Shown here: positions 1 to 10,000 of the stretch, one piece after another
Layout of the letters: the number at the start of each line of letters is the position of its first letter
Numbering within the stretch: the stretch's first letter is position 1
Source of the DNA: Bog-756 sp963837805
GTDB lineage: Bacteria; Actinomycetota; Acidimicrobiia; Acidimicrobiales; RAAP-2
NCBI GenBank assembly: GCA_963837805.1
Contig: CAWIOU010000018.1
Coordinates: 79,072-143,071, forward strand
Length of the DNA stretch: 64,000 nucleotides
Reading direction: 5' to 3'
Notes under the pieces: generated by a model
The model's database searches: none
Told to the model about the DNA's origin: nothing
The model's input: only the letters and a program-made list of their open reading frames with translations
Position numbers and translations under genes: made by a program

Positions 1-242
1 GGTGTGAGGATCCCGAGGCGCAGCTGGAGTGACGTGTCGATCTCCGGCAAGTAGAGCAGCTCGTCGAAGAGCGACCGGAGTTCTTCGTCGTCGTCAATGC
101 CCCGCAGGTCCGGAACCACCGCTTCACAGAGCTCGAAGGGAAGACAGTGGATCTCTGTTTCCTCGTTGTTCCCATAACAGCACCGTTTCGCCTTGGATCC
201 GCTCCCACACGGGCAGGGCTCGTTGCGTCTGATCTTGGCCAT
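1..242 (-). CDS. SEC-C motif protein, N-terminal part (runs off window)
   Basis: Reading the minus strand from an ATG at 242 gives MAKIRRNEPCPCGSGSKAKR, then CCYGNNEETE and an acidic stretch, open to the window edge. The N-terminus is a SEC-C zinc-binding motif (CPCGSGxKxKxCC), the small module found at the C-terminus of SecA and in many stand-alone proteins. A GAGGAGG ribosome site lies 5 bases before the ATG, which fixes the start. Only about 80 residues are visible, so the function of the remainder is unknown. SEC-C modules bind zinc and often mediate protein or ribosome contacts. Confidence 0.8.
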   Translation of the reverse strand, partial: MAKIRRNEPCPCGSGSKAKRCCYGNNEETEIHCLPFELCEAVVPDLRGIDDDEELRSLFDELLYLPEIDTSLQLRLGILT

Positions 243-384
243 GGCCACCTCCTCAGACCCCATTTTCACTACCGGGTGTGCCGCCGGGGTGGACCACTTC
301 TGACCAGGCGAAAAGATCCACCGGTCGTTGTGTCGGACCGACATGATCCGGCTGCGCCCAACCCAACGAACCAGTGGAGGTCCC

Positions 385-708
385 ATGCTTGCACTCGAGC
401 CGTCCGTCGTCGACGCTGTCTGGCAGTCTTTTGCCGCCTACCTGCCCAAACGGGGGGGGAAACCGACCACCCTCTGGGGTGCCATCGACCCCGGATCCCC
501 GAGAGCTACTGCTTCGAGGCCATCTTGTTCCGGCTGGTCACCGGCTGTTCCTGGGACGTGGCAGGAAGGTTGGGCGAGGGAGGCGAGACCACCCTCCGGC
601 GGCGCCGTGACGAGTGGGTGGCCACCGGTGCTTTCCAGCACCTGGTCGAAGGCCATCAACGCCTTCGACAAGATCATCGGCCTCGACCTCTCCAAGGTCT
701 TACGCACT
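385..708 (+). pseudogene. IS5-family (DUF4096) transposase remnant
   Basis: The N-terminal part of an IS4/IS5-type transposase can be followed through two or three frames: VDAVWQSFAAYLPKRGGKP, then HRPRIPESYCFEAILF and RLVTGCSWDVAGRLGEGGET, then AINAFDKIIGLDLSKV. These match the usual order of the DUF4096 domain of such transposases. The reading frame is broken at about 480 and 640, and the catalytic DDE part is absent, so this is a dead fragment. It ends at the hairpin at 694-735, which may mark the deletion or insertion junction. Confidence 0.75.
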
Positions 709-735
709 CGTTACTATAGGAGTGCAGAAGACCTT
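694..735. repeat. Imperfect inverted repeat at the end of the IS5 remnant
   Basis: AAGGTCTTACGCACTC (694-709) faces GAGTGCAGAAGACCTT (720-735); 14 of 16 positions pair, around a 10-base loop. It sits exactly where homology to the transposase stops and could be a terminator, a recombination scar or part of another element. Confidence 0.5.
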
Positions 736-776
736 ACGCAATCACCTATTTCGGACCCCCGCACAGTTAGTTTGCG

Positions 777-983
777 GTGGTGGGAAGGAAAGTCGACGTG
801 GACGAGCTCGTAGGAGCCGCCGAGATCGCCGCTCGCCTCGGATCGGATCGGACCGTTTATGTCCACGATCTGAGGCGCCGCCATCCCGACTTTCCGAAGC
901 CGGTGGCCAATCTCAAGGCCGCTCTCGTGTGGTCCTGGCCCGACGTCGAGAAGTGGGCCCGGGCAACGGGGAGGCTGAAGTGA
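777..983 (+). CDS. Small AlpA/MerR-like helix-turn-helix protein
   Basis: A 68-residue protein starting at GTG 777 (GTG 780 is equally possible). VGAAEIAARLGSDR followed by VYVHDLRRRHPDFPKPVANL and SWPDVEKWARATGR has the layout of small winged-helix DNA-binding proteins of the AlpA/MerR-like class: a recognition helix, a hydrophobic beta hairpin carrying the FPKPV element, and a final helix. Such proteins act as excisionase-like factors or local transcription regulators, often in mobile DNA, which suits the surrounding IS debris. No partner gene is adjacent. The fold is supported by pattern only; the target is unknown. Confidence 0.6.
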   Translation: MVGRKVDVDELVGAAEIAARLGSDRTVYVHDLRRRHPDFPKPVANLKAALVWSWPDVEKWARATGRLK

Positions 984-1070
984 TCCCCGAGTACGTCTCG
1001 GGACCGCTCCAGATCACGCTTATGGGACTTTGTACCCTTCCCGCTTCCGGTCCCGCGTTAGCCTAACGGT

Positions 1071-1118
1071 GTCGGGTCAGCGGCAGTAACTGGGAGGATT
1101 CCGCTCAACTGACCCGAC
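1071..1118. repeat. Perfect 10-bp inverted repeat, bidirectional terminator candidate
   Basis: GTCGGGTCAG (1071-1080) and CTGACCCGAC (1109-1118) are perfect complements; an inner AGCGG/CCGCT pair can extend the stem. It lies between the 3' ends of two convergent small genes (stop at 983 on plus, stop at 1161 on minus), the expected place for a shared terminator. No T-run follows. Confidence 0.45.
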
Positions 1119-1160
1119 GGGGTGGGGCAACCTGGCGGAGCGTTGCGAATCAGCTGGCCT

Positions 1161-1313
1161 CTAGGCACGATGCTTGTGCCCACACATACCCGCAGCGCGG
1201 CAATCTCCGGACTCAGTCTCCTGAAGAGCACCTCCTCCGCCGGATGCAGCGTAGGTCACTCGGACATTCCAGCTTTCGCAGCTTGGACATTCGGGGCTGG
1301 CGGTGAATACCAC
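1161..1313 (-). CDS. Small zinc-ribbon-like protein (50 aa)
   Basis: Minus-strand translation from GTG 1313 gives a 50-residue protein beginning MVFTASPECPSCESWNVRVT and ending SGDCRAAGMCGHKHRA. Two cysteine pairs (C9/C12 and C38/C44, with histidines close to the last) flank a short strand-rich middle, as in small zinc ribbons. An AGAGGGA ribosome site lies upstream of the GTG. It is too short to be certain by coding statistics. The spacing of the cysteines, especially CPSC, is the main support. Function unknown; similar ribbons bind nucleic acid or protein partners. Confidence 0.4.
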   Translation of the reverse strand: MVFTASPECPSCESWNVRVTYAASGGGGALQETESGDCRAAGMCGHKHRA

Positions 1314-1885
1314 TGTTGGATCCCTCTGCCATCCAGCTCAGTCGTGTAACCCCCCATTCGGAGCATCGAACCGGCAACTCCCACCGTACCCCTATTGCCG
1401 TATTGCCGTGCCGGCGCTCAAGCCCAGGGCCCATCCCGTCGATACCCCTTCCGGCTGGGCCCGTCGAGCGATCGTCCGCCGATTCGCTCCGGGCCCGGCT
1501 GATTCTCCGCACCTGGCCCTCCACCTCGCCCGTTTCAGGGGCACAGGGACAAGCTGGGGCGGAAGAGCAGTGATCTAGGGACTCTTCCTATCTGGGCGAG
1601 AGTCCCAGGATCCCGGAACACAGTCCGCATCGAATGGATGGGGCGTCCCATTCGAAATCGCGATTCGTGACAGGGCCTTGGATGCTGAGTCCACAGAGGG
1701 TGCGCCCGGCCCGCACATCGTCCTCAATCGCGACCGCGTGGCTCTTTGCCCAGATCTTCCTTGGTTGTGGCTGAGCCCCCCTCCAGGTAACCGCTCGGTA
1801 CCTGTCTCGTCTCGTCCCAAGCCTTGTAGTCGGTCACCATTGGGCCGACTCTACGCCCGGAGCGGCTCCGGAAACTCAGCCCCCA
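1314..1885. other. Intergenic stretch without a convincing gene
   Basis: Overlapping open frames on both strands look like high-GC shadows and none has a recognisable motif. A stem of GGGACTCT (1578-1585) with AGAGTCCC (1599-1606) around a 13-base loop is the only clear structure; it could terminate the minus-strand pair at 1886-2595. Confidence 0.4.
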
Positions 1886-2044
1886 TCAATCGAGGCCCGG
1901 TCGAGCGAGCGCTTCGTTGACCTCGGAAACGGGGATCCCAAGGATCGTCGCAGCGTCCTGAGGCGAGAGGCGGCGGACCAGTTCATGCAAGATGAGATCG
2001 CGCTGGTGTGGGAACTGGCGGCGCTTGTTCGGATCGTCGTTCAT
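1886..2044 (-). CDS. Small HTH-like protein coupled to the upstream regulator (52 aa)
   Basis: The start ATG at 2044 overlaps the stop of the preceding minus-strand gene as ATGA, so translation is probably coupled. The product, MNDDPNKRRQFPHQRDLILH followed by ELVRRLSPQDAATILGIPVS and EVNEALARPGLD, is a basic N-terminus with a helix-turn-helix-like core (LSPQDAATILGIPVSEVNEAL). No family could be assigned. The tight overlap suggests it works together with the 184-residue HTH protein, perhaps as a two-part regulator, but nothing else shows this. Confidence 0.5.
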   Translation of the reverse strand: MNDDPNKRRQFPHQRDLILHELVRRLSPQDAATILGIPVSEVNEALARPGLD

Positions 2045-2595
2045 ATGGTCGCCATAACCCGATAGTCGGCGGCGAGCTCATTGGCCCACTTCAGAGTGTT
2101 AGCGGGTCGCCCGGGCTTGCGGTCCCAGCCGGCAAGGAACCAGTCGACGGTCGACCGAATCCAGAGGGGCGTTGCCGCCAGCTCGTAGGCCGGCGCCGGG
2201 AAGCGACCCGATCCCCTGAGCTCGTGCAAGCGCTGGCGGGAGACGCCAAGGGCCTCGGTGACCTCGGTGGTCCCAAGAACCTCGGGGAAGTTGGACACCT
2301 CGAGCTCGGCGTGGAAGGTGTCTTCCTCGACTGCCTCGCTCCGAATGACGGGCCGGAGGGGCAGCCCAACCTTCTCGGCGTAGTTCAGGGCGAGATCGGT
2401 GCCCCGTTCCACGGCACGAGCGGCGGCGTCAGGGTCATCGTTCGTGGTCACGCTCAGCCGCACGTCCCACCCCCTCCCGTCACCGCCGACGGCAGCGAAG
2501 TGGTCAGTCAGCGCATCCTGCAGGTCACTGGATCCGCTCGAAGCCGCGCCGACTTTGTGACACGCCAAAGTTGTTCCGGGAACGTCGCGAGCCAC
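2041..2595 (-). CDS. HTH-domain protein of unknown function
   Basis: A 184-residue protein from GTG 2595; the start is uncertain because the first 45 residues are poorly conserved-looking. The middle (VTTNDDPDAAARAVERGTDL) is an alpha/beta segment often seen in a family of actinobacterial proteins that end in a DNA-binding domain. Here that domain is VLGTTEVTEALGVSRQRLHE, with a proline-rich wing FPAPAYELAATPLWIRSTVD at about residues 105-160. Likely a DNA-binding regulator. It overlaps the next gene by four bases. Confidence 0.65.
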   Translation of the reverse strand: MARDVPGTTLACHKVGAASSGSSDLQDALTDHFAAVGGDGRGWDVRLSVTTNDDPDAAARAVERGTDLALNYAEKVGLPLRPVIRSEAVEEDTFHAELEVSNFPEVLGTTEVTEALGVSRQRLHELRGSGRFPAPAYELAATPLWIRSTVDWFLAGWDRKPGRPANTLKWANELAADYRVMATI

Positions 2596-2726
2596 TGAAC
2601 AACCCGGCCCGAGGTCACCTTGGGCCCAAAGCGAGGCGAGGTCCCGGTGCTACCGAGACCAGTGGGTGGAGATTATCCTCAACATGTCGGGGGCCGATCA
2701 CCGCTGGCCGTGGGGGAAGAGGCAGG

Positions 2727-4867
2727 ATGTCGGAGGTAGTCGTGGGGTCTCACCAATCGACGTTGGAGCCGCCAGGCGAGCAGATGCTGCCGTCGGTCGA
2801 CGAGTCGGGCACTGCTCCGGGGGATCGTCGATTCCGGCCTGACGTCGAGGGCCTCCGGGCGGTAGCCATTCTCCTCGTGGTGCTCTTCCGCGGGCGTACC
2901 GGCCCTATCCGGCGGCTATGTCGGAGTGGATGTCTTCTTTGTCATCTCCGGTTTCGTCATCACCGGTGTCCTGTTGCGGGAACGGGCTTCAACGGGGCGG
3001 ACCTCTCTTGTCTCGTTCTACGGACGGCGCTGTCGCCGGATCATCCCAGCAGCGACATTGGTGATCATCGTTACGGTGGGATCGGCCTACTGGTTCCTCG
3101 GCGTTGCCGGGGGTATCCCGACCGCCACCGACGGACGGTGGGCGGCCGTCTTCCTGGCCAACTTCCATTTCATTGCGACCGGGACGAACTATCTGACCTC
3201 GCAGCAACCCCCGTCGCCCCTCCAGAATTTCTGGTCCCTCGCTGTGGAAGAGCAGTTCTACGTGGTCTATCCCACATTGTTCCTACTGGTGGCCGGAGCC
3301 AAGGTGCTCTCGTTTCGGTTGCGTCTGACCGTCTGCCTTATCGTGGTCATTGGCGTCTCCTTTGCCTACTCGGGCGTCGAGACTCACCACAATCCGATCG
3401 ACGCCTACTTCTCACCCTTCACCCGGGCATGGGAGTTGGCCCTCGGTGCACTCGTTGCCGTGTGCACGCCATGGCTCCTGAAGGTGCCGAGGAGCCTGGC
3501 GGCCTGGGCAACCTGGCTCGGTCTTGGGGCCATCGCCCTTGCCGCCTGCACCTTCACCTCCGGGACCGCCTACCCCGGCTCACTGGTCGCCATCCCCGTG
3601 ATCGGAGCAGCGCTGATCATTGCCGGCGGCATGAACGCCCAGGCCTTCGGAGCCGAGGCACTCTTGCGTCTCTCGCCTTTTCGCTGGTTGGGAAGACTCT
3701 CCTACTCGCTCTATCTGTGGCATTGGCCCATCCTGATCATCGCCGCAGAGTATGCGGGCAAGACGAGCCTCTCGGTCAAGGACAACCTGGGGTGGGTCGT
3801 GGTGGCCCTCATCGCCTCTGTGGTCACCTACCACCTCGTCGAGAACCCCGTACGGCACGCCAAATGGCTCTTACGGATCCGATGGTTGAGCATCGCCCTC
3901 GGCGTCGGACTGGTTGCAGTGACACTCGCCTCTATCGCCATCGAATCCGATCTCGCGGTCGGTACCGGACCAGAATCCGGCACGAACAGACCAGTGCTTG
4001 GACTCGCCAAAGGTCCCAACGTCCCACTCAGCACCGTCTTGGCCGCCGTCGCAGCCTCCGGCCACATCAAGGACTTGCCATCGAATCTGAACCCATCCTT
4101 GAGAGCGATGGTATCCAACCCGAAGGCGCACGTCGCTCCCGGGGAGTTCTTTGGCAGTTGTTCGCCCGAGCCATCCCAGACCACCGTGCCGGCCTGCACG
4201 TTTGGCGACCGCAAAGCAAGCCGCACGATGGTTCTCTACGGCGATTCACACGCCGGGATGTGGTTCCAAGCGCTGGATGGAATAGCTACCCGCGATCACT
4301 GGAGGCTCGTGATCCTTTTCAAGAATGGCTGTCCCGCCTCTCTCGTGTCCGTCGCTGATTTTGAGGGCTCCCGCGTGACGGCTTGCGACGAATGGCACCA
4401 TTACGTCGTCGGCCGAATCAAACTGATCGGCCCTGAGCTTCTCATCGTCTCGCAGAATGAGAGATATGCCAGACCGGGCGGAAGCGAGTACACCGCGCAG
4501 CAGTGGCAACGATCCCTTGAATACACGCTTTCGGAGTTGTCGACGCCCAAGACCCGACAGGTTGTCATCGGAAATCTGGCGGTACCCTTGACCAGTGGTC
4601 CCAACTGTCTAGCTCGCCACGCAGACAACGTCCAGGCTTGTTCCCTACCACCGAAACCCGCCTTCACCGAATTTAATGAAGCGGAGAAAACGCGCAACAG
4701 AACGTGACGATGCGACATACATCGACGTTCTCCCTTGGTTCTGCACCAAAACCTGCAGTCCGGTGATTGGGAATGATGAGATTTATTGGGACGATCATGT
4801 AACGGTGGGGTATTCTCTCTTTCTTGAAGGTGCTCTCGCGAGATCCCTTGGTCTGTCGAAGTCCTGA
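2727..4867 (+). pseudogene. OafA-type membrane acyltransferase with SGNH domain, frameshifted
   Basis: Starts MSEVVVGSHQSTLEPPGEQM; the acyltransferase-3 signature RPDVEGLRAVAILLVVL and VDVFFVISGFVITG is followed by about ten membrane helices. The C-terminal extracytoplasmic SGNH hydrolase-like domain shows VLYGDSHAG and, near the end, DDHVTVGYSLFL. Such proteins O-acetylate cell-surface polysaccharide. The frame is broken twice: one base is missing near 2890 (VLF then AGVPALSGGYVG in another frame), and one extra A sits in the AAAA run at 4686-4689, after which the conserved end ERDDATYIDVLPWF continues. Both are single-base changes, so sequencing error is as likely as mutation. Confidence 0.8.
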
Positions 4868-4877
4868 TCGTCGTCTG

Positions 4878-4885
4878 ACCAATCA
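4878..4885. repeat. Target-site duplication, left copy
   Basis: ACCAATCA directly outside the left terminal repeat of the ISL3 element; the right copy at 6320-6327 reads ACCAATCT. One mismatch suggests the insertion is not brand new, or that one copy carries a sequence error. Confidence 0.7.
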
Positions 4886-6319
4886 GGTTCTTCGGATCTG
4901 AGTGGGGTGTAGGGCATCCCCAGCGAAATGCAGGGGCCCTGCCAATCTGACGGTGTTCTACGCCTTCAGACTGGAGAGCCCCTGTGGAGTCAGAGTACGC
5001 GCATGTGCGAGCTTCTTGTGGGCTTGCCGGAAGTGAACGTCCTGGGCATCGATGACGTGGCCGGTGATCCGCTCCGGGTGCACATCGAGGGACGGTCGAC
5101 GAGACCGGGATGTGCCGGCTGCGGAGTGTTCGCCCACGTGAAGGACCGACCGGTGGTCGAGCTGGTGGATCTGCCCTGCTCCGGGCGGGCCACCCGTCTG
5201 ATCTGGCACAAGCACCGGTGGCGGTGTCCCGAGTCGTCGGCGACGACCTCGTGGATCGGCCAGGAGCTGCGCATCGGGTGCACCGCGCATGGCCATGAGT
5301 GACCGGGCCGGCCGCTGGGTCACCGAACAGGTCGGTCGCTACGCCCGCAGCGTCAACGAGATCGCCGTCGAGCTCGGGTGCGACTGGCACACGGTGAACG
5401 ACACGGTCATTGCCTACGGCACCGCCCTGGTCGCTGACCCCGAGCGGTTCGGGACGGTGGAGGCACTCGGCCTCGACGAGGTGCTGTTCGCCCGGATCGG
5501 CAGCTGGCATCGCCAGGAGTTCTCCACCCAGATCGTGGACGTCGGAGTGGGGGCCAGCTGTTGGACGTGGTCCCCGGCCGATCGAGCGTTGAACCCATGG
5601 TGTGGCTGGCAAAACGGGGGAAGCCGTGGCGGGACCGGGTGCGGTTCGCCACCCTCGATCTGTCCGGCCCCTATCAGCAAGGTCTTCACCGTCATGGTGC
5701 CCGACGCCATCCAGGTGGCCGATCCATTTCATGTGGTGAAGCTGGCCAACACCAAGCTCGACGAGTGCCGGCGCCGGGTGCAGAACGAGACGATGGGACA
5801 CCGCGGCCACAAGACCGATCCCCTCTACCGATGCCGGCGCCTTCTGACCAAGGCCGAGGAGCGTCTCGACGACAAGGGACGGGACAAGCTGATAGGGCTC
5901 TCTGAAGGCCGGCGACCCCAAAGGCGATGTCGCCACCGTGTGGAAGGCCAAGGAGGCGGTCCGCGAGCTCTACGCCCACCGTGGATCCCGACCTCGCTCT
6001 CCAGTGGGTGACCGAACTCAGCCGTGACCTCCAAGACAAGGACTATCCCGATCGAGGCCCGATCCCTGGGACGGACCCTGAAGCGATGGAAGCACCAGAT
6101 CGCCGCCTGGCACGCCGCCCAAGTGAGCAACGGACCCACCGAGGCTGTCAACAACTTGATCAAGCGGGTGAAACGTGCCGCCTTCGGCTTCACCTCGTTC
6201 CGGAACTACAGGATCCGGTCACTGCTCTACGCTGGCAAGCCCAACTGGGATCTGCTCAGGAACGATTGAACCGGCCGTCATTCCGCGAACCACCGGACCC
6301 CACTGAAATCCGAAGAGCC
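4886..6319. mobile_element. ISL3-family insertion sequence, complete ends
   Basis: The element is bounded by 24-bp terminal inverted repeats at 4886-4909 and 6296-6319 that match at 20 of 24 positions (cores TTCGGATCTGAGTGGGG and its partner TTCGGATTTCAGTGGGG). The flanks are ACCAATCA (4878-4885) and ACCAATCT (6320-6327), a 7-of-8 direct repeat, as expected for the 8-bp target duplication of ISL3 elements. Total length 1434 bp with one transposase gene, usual for the family. It landed 18 bp past the stop of the acyltransferase gene. Confidence 0.85.
5003..6269 (+). pseudogene. ISL3-family transposase, multiple frameshifts
   Basis: The ISL3 transposase can be traced end to end: MCELLVGLPEVNVLGIDDVA, the zinc-binding N-terminus with CAGC, LVDLPCSGRATRLIWHKHRW, then AGRWVTEQVGRYARSVNEIA, ELGCDWHTVNDTVIAYG, the catalytic region LGLDEVLFARIG, RFATLDLSGPY, VADPFHVVKLANTKLDECRR, and the end SNGPTEAVNNLIKRVKRAAF with LLYAGKPNWDLL. 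The frame changes at about 5290, 5560, 5690, 5900-5990 and 6030, so no full protein can be made from the sequence as given. All domains are present and no large deletion is seen. Confidence 0.85.
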
Positions 6320-6479
6320 ACCAATCTTCTGATGCTTCAGCCCGAGAAACTTTCATAGGTCAGATCGAAAAGGTGCCGTCGGTCTGTAAACGCAGGAGAT
6401 CAAATGTGATCAGAGATGGCCTATCCGACCATGCTCGGCCATGACCACCGACCATCCAAAATTCGATGCCTCCCACTGA

Positions 6480-6953
6480 GGTGATGAGGCGCAACCATCG
6501 CATTCATCCCCTGCCTCATTGCGGGGACCGTTCTTCGCCGAGTTCGGCTCGGTAGGAACCCATAGGGGGACGCTGGTTCGTCAACCGATTTGAAAATGTG
6601 ATCGTCAGTTGCGGCACCCCGGTACGGCTGAGCTCGGTCATGAAGTTGTCCGCTTCCCAGTCGATGACCCAATTGAGGTCCGGCAGCCTCATTTCACTTC
6701 CGCAACACGATGAAAACTTGGCCCTCGGATCCGTCACCTGCTTGTTGACCGTTGCCGGTCATCTTCTTGGTGTTGATCGTGATGAGAAGCGCCCTCGGAG
6801 GTCGATCGGCCCTGGCGCCGTCGTCGTGCACCGTCAGCTGACCATCCGGAAGCAATCGCGCATCGTCTTGACCCGAGAAGTTCGTCGGGTACGGCGACAG
6901 TGTGAACTTCAAGCTCTGCGCTGTCGGGGTCCCCTCGAGCGGCCAGGTGATCG
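6480..6953 (-). pseudogene. Inverted fragment of an arylsulfotransferase-like gene
   Basis: The minus strand encodes ITWPLEGTPTAQSLKFTLSP, NFSGQDDARLLPDGQLTVHD, ELSRTGVPQLTITFS and QGMNAMVAPHH, which match the last third of the intact-order gene at 10487-11952 (there ITWKLAGTATPQSLN, NFSGQHDAELLPDGQLTVHD, ELSRTGVPQLTITYP, QGMNAMVAPLS). The 5' two-thirds is missing and the rest changes frame at least twice. This is the remnant of a second arylsulfotransferase paralogue, lying opposite to the propeller gene that follows, which points to an old duplication and rearrangement. Confidence 0.75.
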
Positions 6954-7082
6954 CTCAGCGCACGGCCCTTCTGTTGGTACCCGCAGCCAATGCGTCAGGG
7001 GGCGCTGGGTCAAGTCACCGGCGTGACGCGCCACCTCGCCTGTGAACTAGCATTGCCCGGGTTCAAGGGGAATGAGGGCGTC

Positions 7083-10000
7083 GTGACCATCCAGGACTTT
7101 CGTCGACTGGGCATACTCGGGTTGACAGTTATCGTCGCAGTCGGGCTGTTGGCGATCGCCGTCGGTTCCAAGGCAGCTGCAGCGGGAACGCCCCCGACCT
7201 ACACGTGGCCCGAGGCGGCTCAAAATTCGTCGCTCACGGGCGTCTCAGCGGACCCATCGTTGAATACGTCCGACGCAGCAAACCTTGGAGTGCGGTGGAT
7301 GACCAACGTTGGCTCCGAGGTCCTGAGCTCGCCCATCGTTGCCTACAACAGCACCTTGGGCGAAACACTCGTCTATGTGGCCACCACCGCAGGCTTGATA
7401 ACCGCCTATGACCAGGCCACCGGGTTGCCGGTCTGGTCCGTCGACATGGGTGGCTACATTACGAGCACCCCGCTCGCCGAAGGGAACGACCGTGGGTGGC
7501 TCCTCAGGACAGTGGCCGGGTCTACAAGCTCGATGCGGCCAGGGGACCACCCAGTGCTCGGCCTCGTCCCCCTTGCCGACGCCGCTGTATTCGTCGCCGA
7601 CCCTTGCCACGCCCGGCGGAAAGCCAACCCTCTATATCGGCGGAATCGACACGGCAAGGCTGATGGCTAGGTGGTGGCCATCGACGAGGCAACATGCCAT
7701 GTCGACTTCACGTCGAGTCCGATCCCTAGTCCCGGGTACAGCGGCGTCTGGGACCTCATCAGCTACGCCGTGGACGCCACCGGTGAACCGCTCGTGCTCT
7801 TCGGCACCGCAGACGATGATTCTTCCCTCTATGCTATCGACGCCGTGACGGGGACATTGGTCTGGCGGTTCTCCACCGTCATCATCCAGGGTGACTACGA
7901 CGTCGGTGCCGGCGTCACGGTGTCGGCCCCGGGCGTGAACGGGTTTGCTGACGGCGTCGCCTACGGCATGAGCAAGCTGGGATATGTCTTTGCTGTCGAT
8001 TTGACCACTGGCGACCTCGTATGGCGGTACGACTTCGGGTCCCCGTCCCTCTCCACGGCAGCCCTCTCGGGGACCAACCTGGTGTTCGGCGACGGTGGAG
8101 GCGTCGTCTGCCTGAATGCCGTGACCGGTGCCCTGATCTGGCAGTCCTCGGCGGGTTCGAGTGTGCGTACCGACGGTTCGGTGGCCGTCGTGGGTCCCCC
8201 TGGTGATCAGATCGTGGCCTACGGAGACCTCGACGGCACGTTCCGCGTGCTCTCGCTGGCGACGGGAGCCCAGCTCTACAGCTACCAGACAGGTTCGTAC
8301 ATCGCCGGAGGGGTGGCCGAGACGGACGGCAACTTCATCGAGGCCGGGGCTGACGGCTTCCTGTACGATTTCGCCCCCGGCGGAGGCAATCCCCCCGCGC
8401 CCAGTACGGTCGTGACTTCGCCTTCGCCCTCCTCGACTATCGCCAATCCAGGTGGAGCCCTCACCGTCTCCGGGGCCGCGACTTCCGCCTCGTCCATCGG
8501 TGCCGTGGACGTCGCTGTTCAAGAAAATGGTGGGGGCGGGAAATGGTGGGACTCGGCCAGTGGAACCTGGACAGCCGAGCCCTACCCCAACAGTGCAACG
8601 CTCAGTGCGCCAGGCAGTCCCAGTACCGACTGGGCGATGACGGTGCCCACCACCAACGCCGGGGAAGGTCTGGTCGCGTACGCCAGCGCGATCGACAGCG
8701 ACGGCGTGGCCGACATCTCGTCCGAGCAATCGCTGCCCACCTCGTCCCGCGACTCCTTCACCGTCCTGCCGAAGTCATCCTCACCGGTAGTCACCGTGGC
8801 CAGCCGCTGGGTAGCGATGGACGGAAAGTTTCAGGTGAGCGGCCACGGTTTCGGCCGCGGGGAGGCGGTGACCTTCGCCTTGAACGGCCTAGCCGTCGGA
8901 ACGGCAACGGCGACCTCGAGCGGGCTGCTTCCTGCCAGACAGTTGACCGTCCCGGGCACGGACAGCTTCGGTCCGCAGACGCTGGTGGTCAGCGCAAAGA
9001 CCTCGGGCAAGCCGGTGACAAGTACCTCGGTGTACGTGACCAATGCATGGAGCCAGTTCGGCGAAGGTCCGACCCATTCGAACACCGAACCCGACGACGC
9101 CGCCATCCTGCGCCACCTCTCGCTCTATGCGCCGGACTACATGGCTCCAGCCTGGACCTTCAATGTCGGTTCGACCATTTCCGGGTCAACCGACGTGGTG
9201 GATGGGTTGCCTACGTGGCCGACTCCCGAGGGGTGGTCTACGCCATCAACGTTCGGACCGGGGTGGAGAAGTGGTCAAGGGATGTATCGGGCACTTCCAA
9301 AATAGACACCACCCCGGCGGTCGTCGATGGTCTCGTCATCGTCGGCTCGGTGAATCAACGCCTCTATGCGCTGAACACGTCGACCGGCAAGGAGGTCTGG
9401 ACCACTCTGACAAGGGGCGCCATCGAATCGTCGCCCGCCGCTGCTGGAACGACTCTCTACTTCGGTGATGACAGTGGTGATGTCTATGCGCTGACGGGTT
9501 CGACCGGCAAGGTGCTCTGGCGAGCCAAAGCGGTCGGCGCCGTCAAAGGCTCCACCTCGGTGGACACCGGCGCCGGCATCGTGGTGGTGGGCGACGCCAG
9601 CGGGGCGATCCGAGCGTTTGCCCTCGGAAATGGGGCCGCCCGCTGGGTATACGACACTGGTAGCCCGGTCACCACCGCTCCGATCGTGCTTGCCGGAACC
9701 GTCTATGTCGGTTCCCACAACGGGAACGAATACACGCTCAATGAAGGCACCGGTCACCTCCGCTGGAAATACCCGACCGGTGACCCGATCATTGCTTCCG
9801 CCTCGCTCAAGGCAAGCTTTGCCGCGACGCAGTTCCCAACGCTGGTCGTGCCCTCAGGAAACTCGCTGCTCCTCCTGTCCGGGGCATCGGGGGCACTCCA
9901 GAGCGAGATCGCGCAACCGGACACGATCGAAGGGACGGCTGGCACCCTGGACTTCACCGTATCCGAACTGGCCAACGGTGACATCGAGGGGGCCCGGACC

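Noticed and set aside
1051..1150. Integron attC-like site: GCCTAAC followed by a large imperfect stem
   Set aside because: The required partner GTTRRRY core at the other end of the stem is absent and there is no cassette array or integrase.
1355..1400. tRNA-like GGTTCGATGCTCC on the minus strand
   Set aside because: The bases beside the supposed T-loop do not pair and no acceptor or anticodon stem can be drawn.
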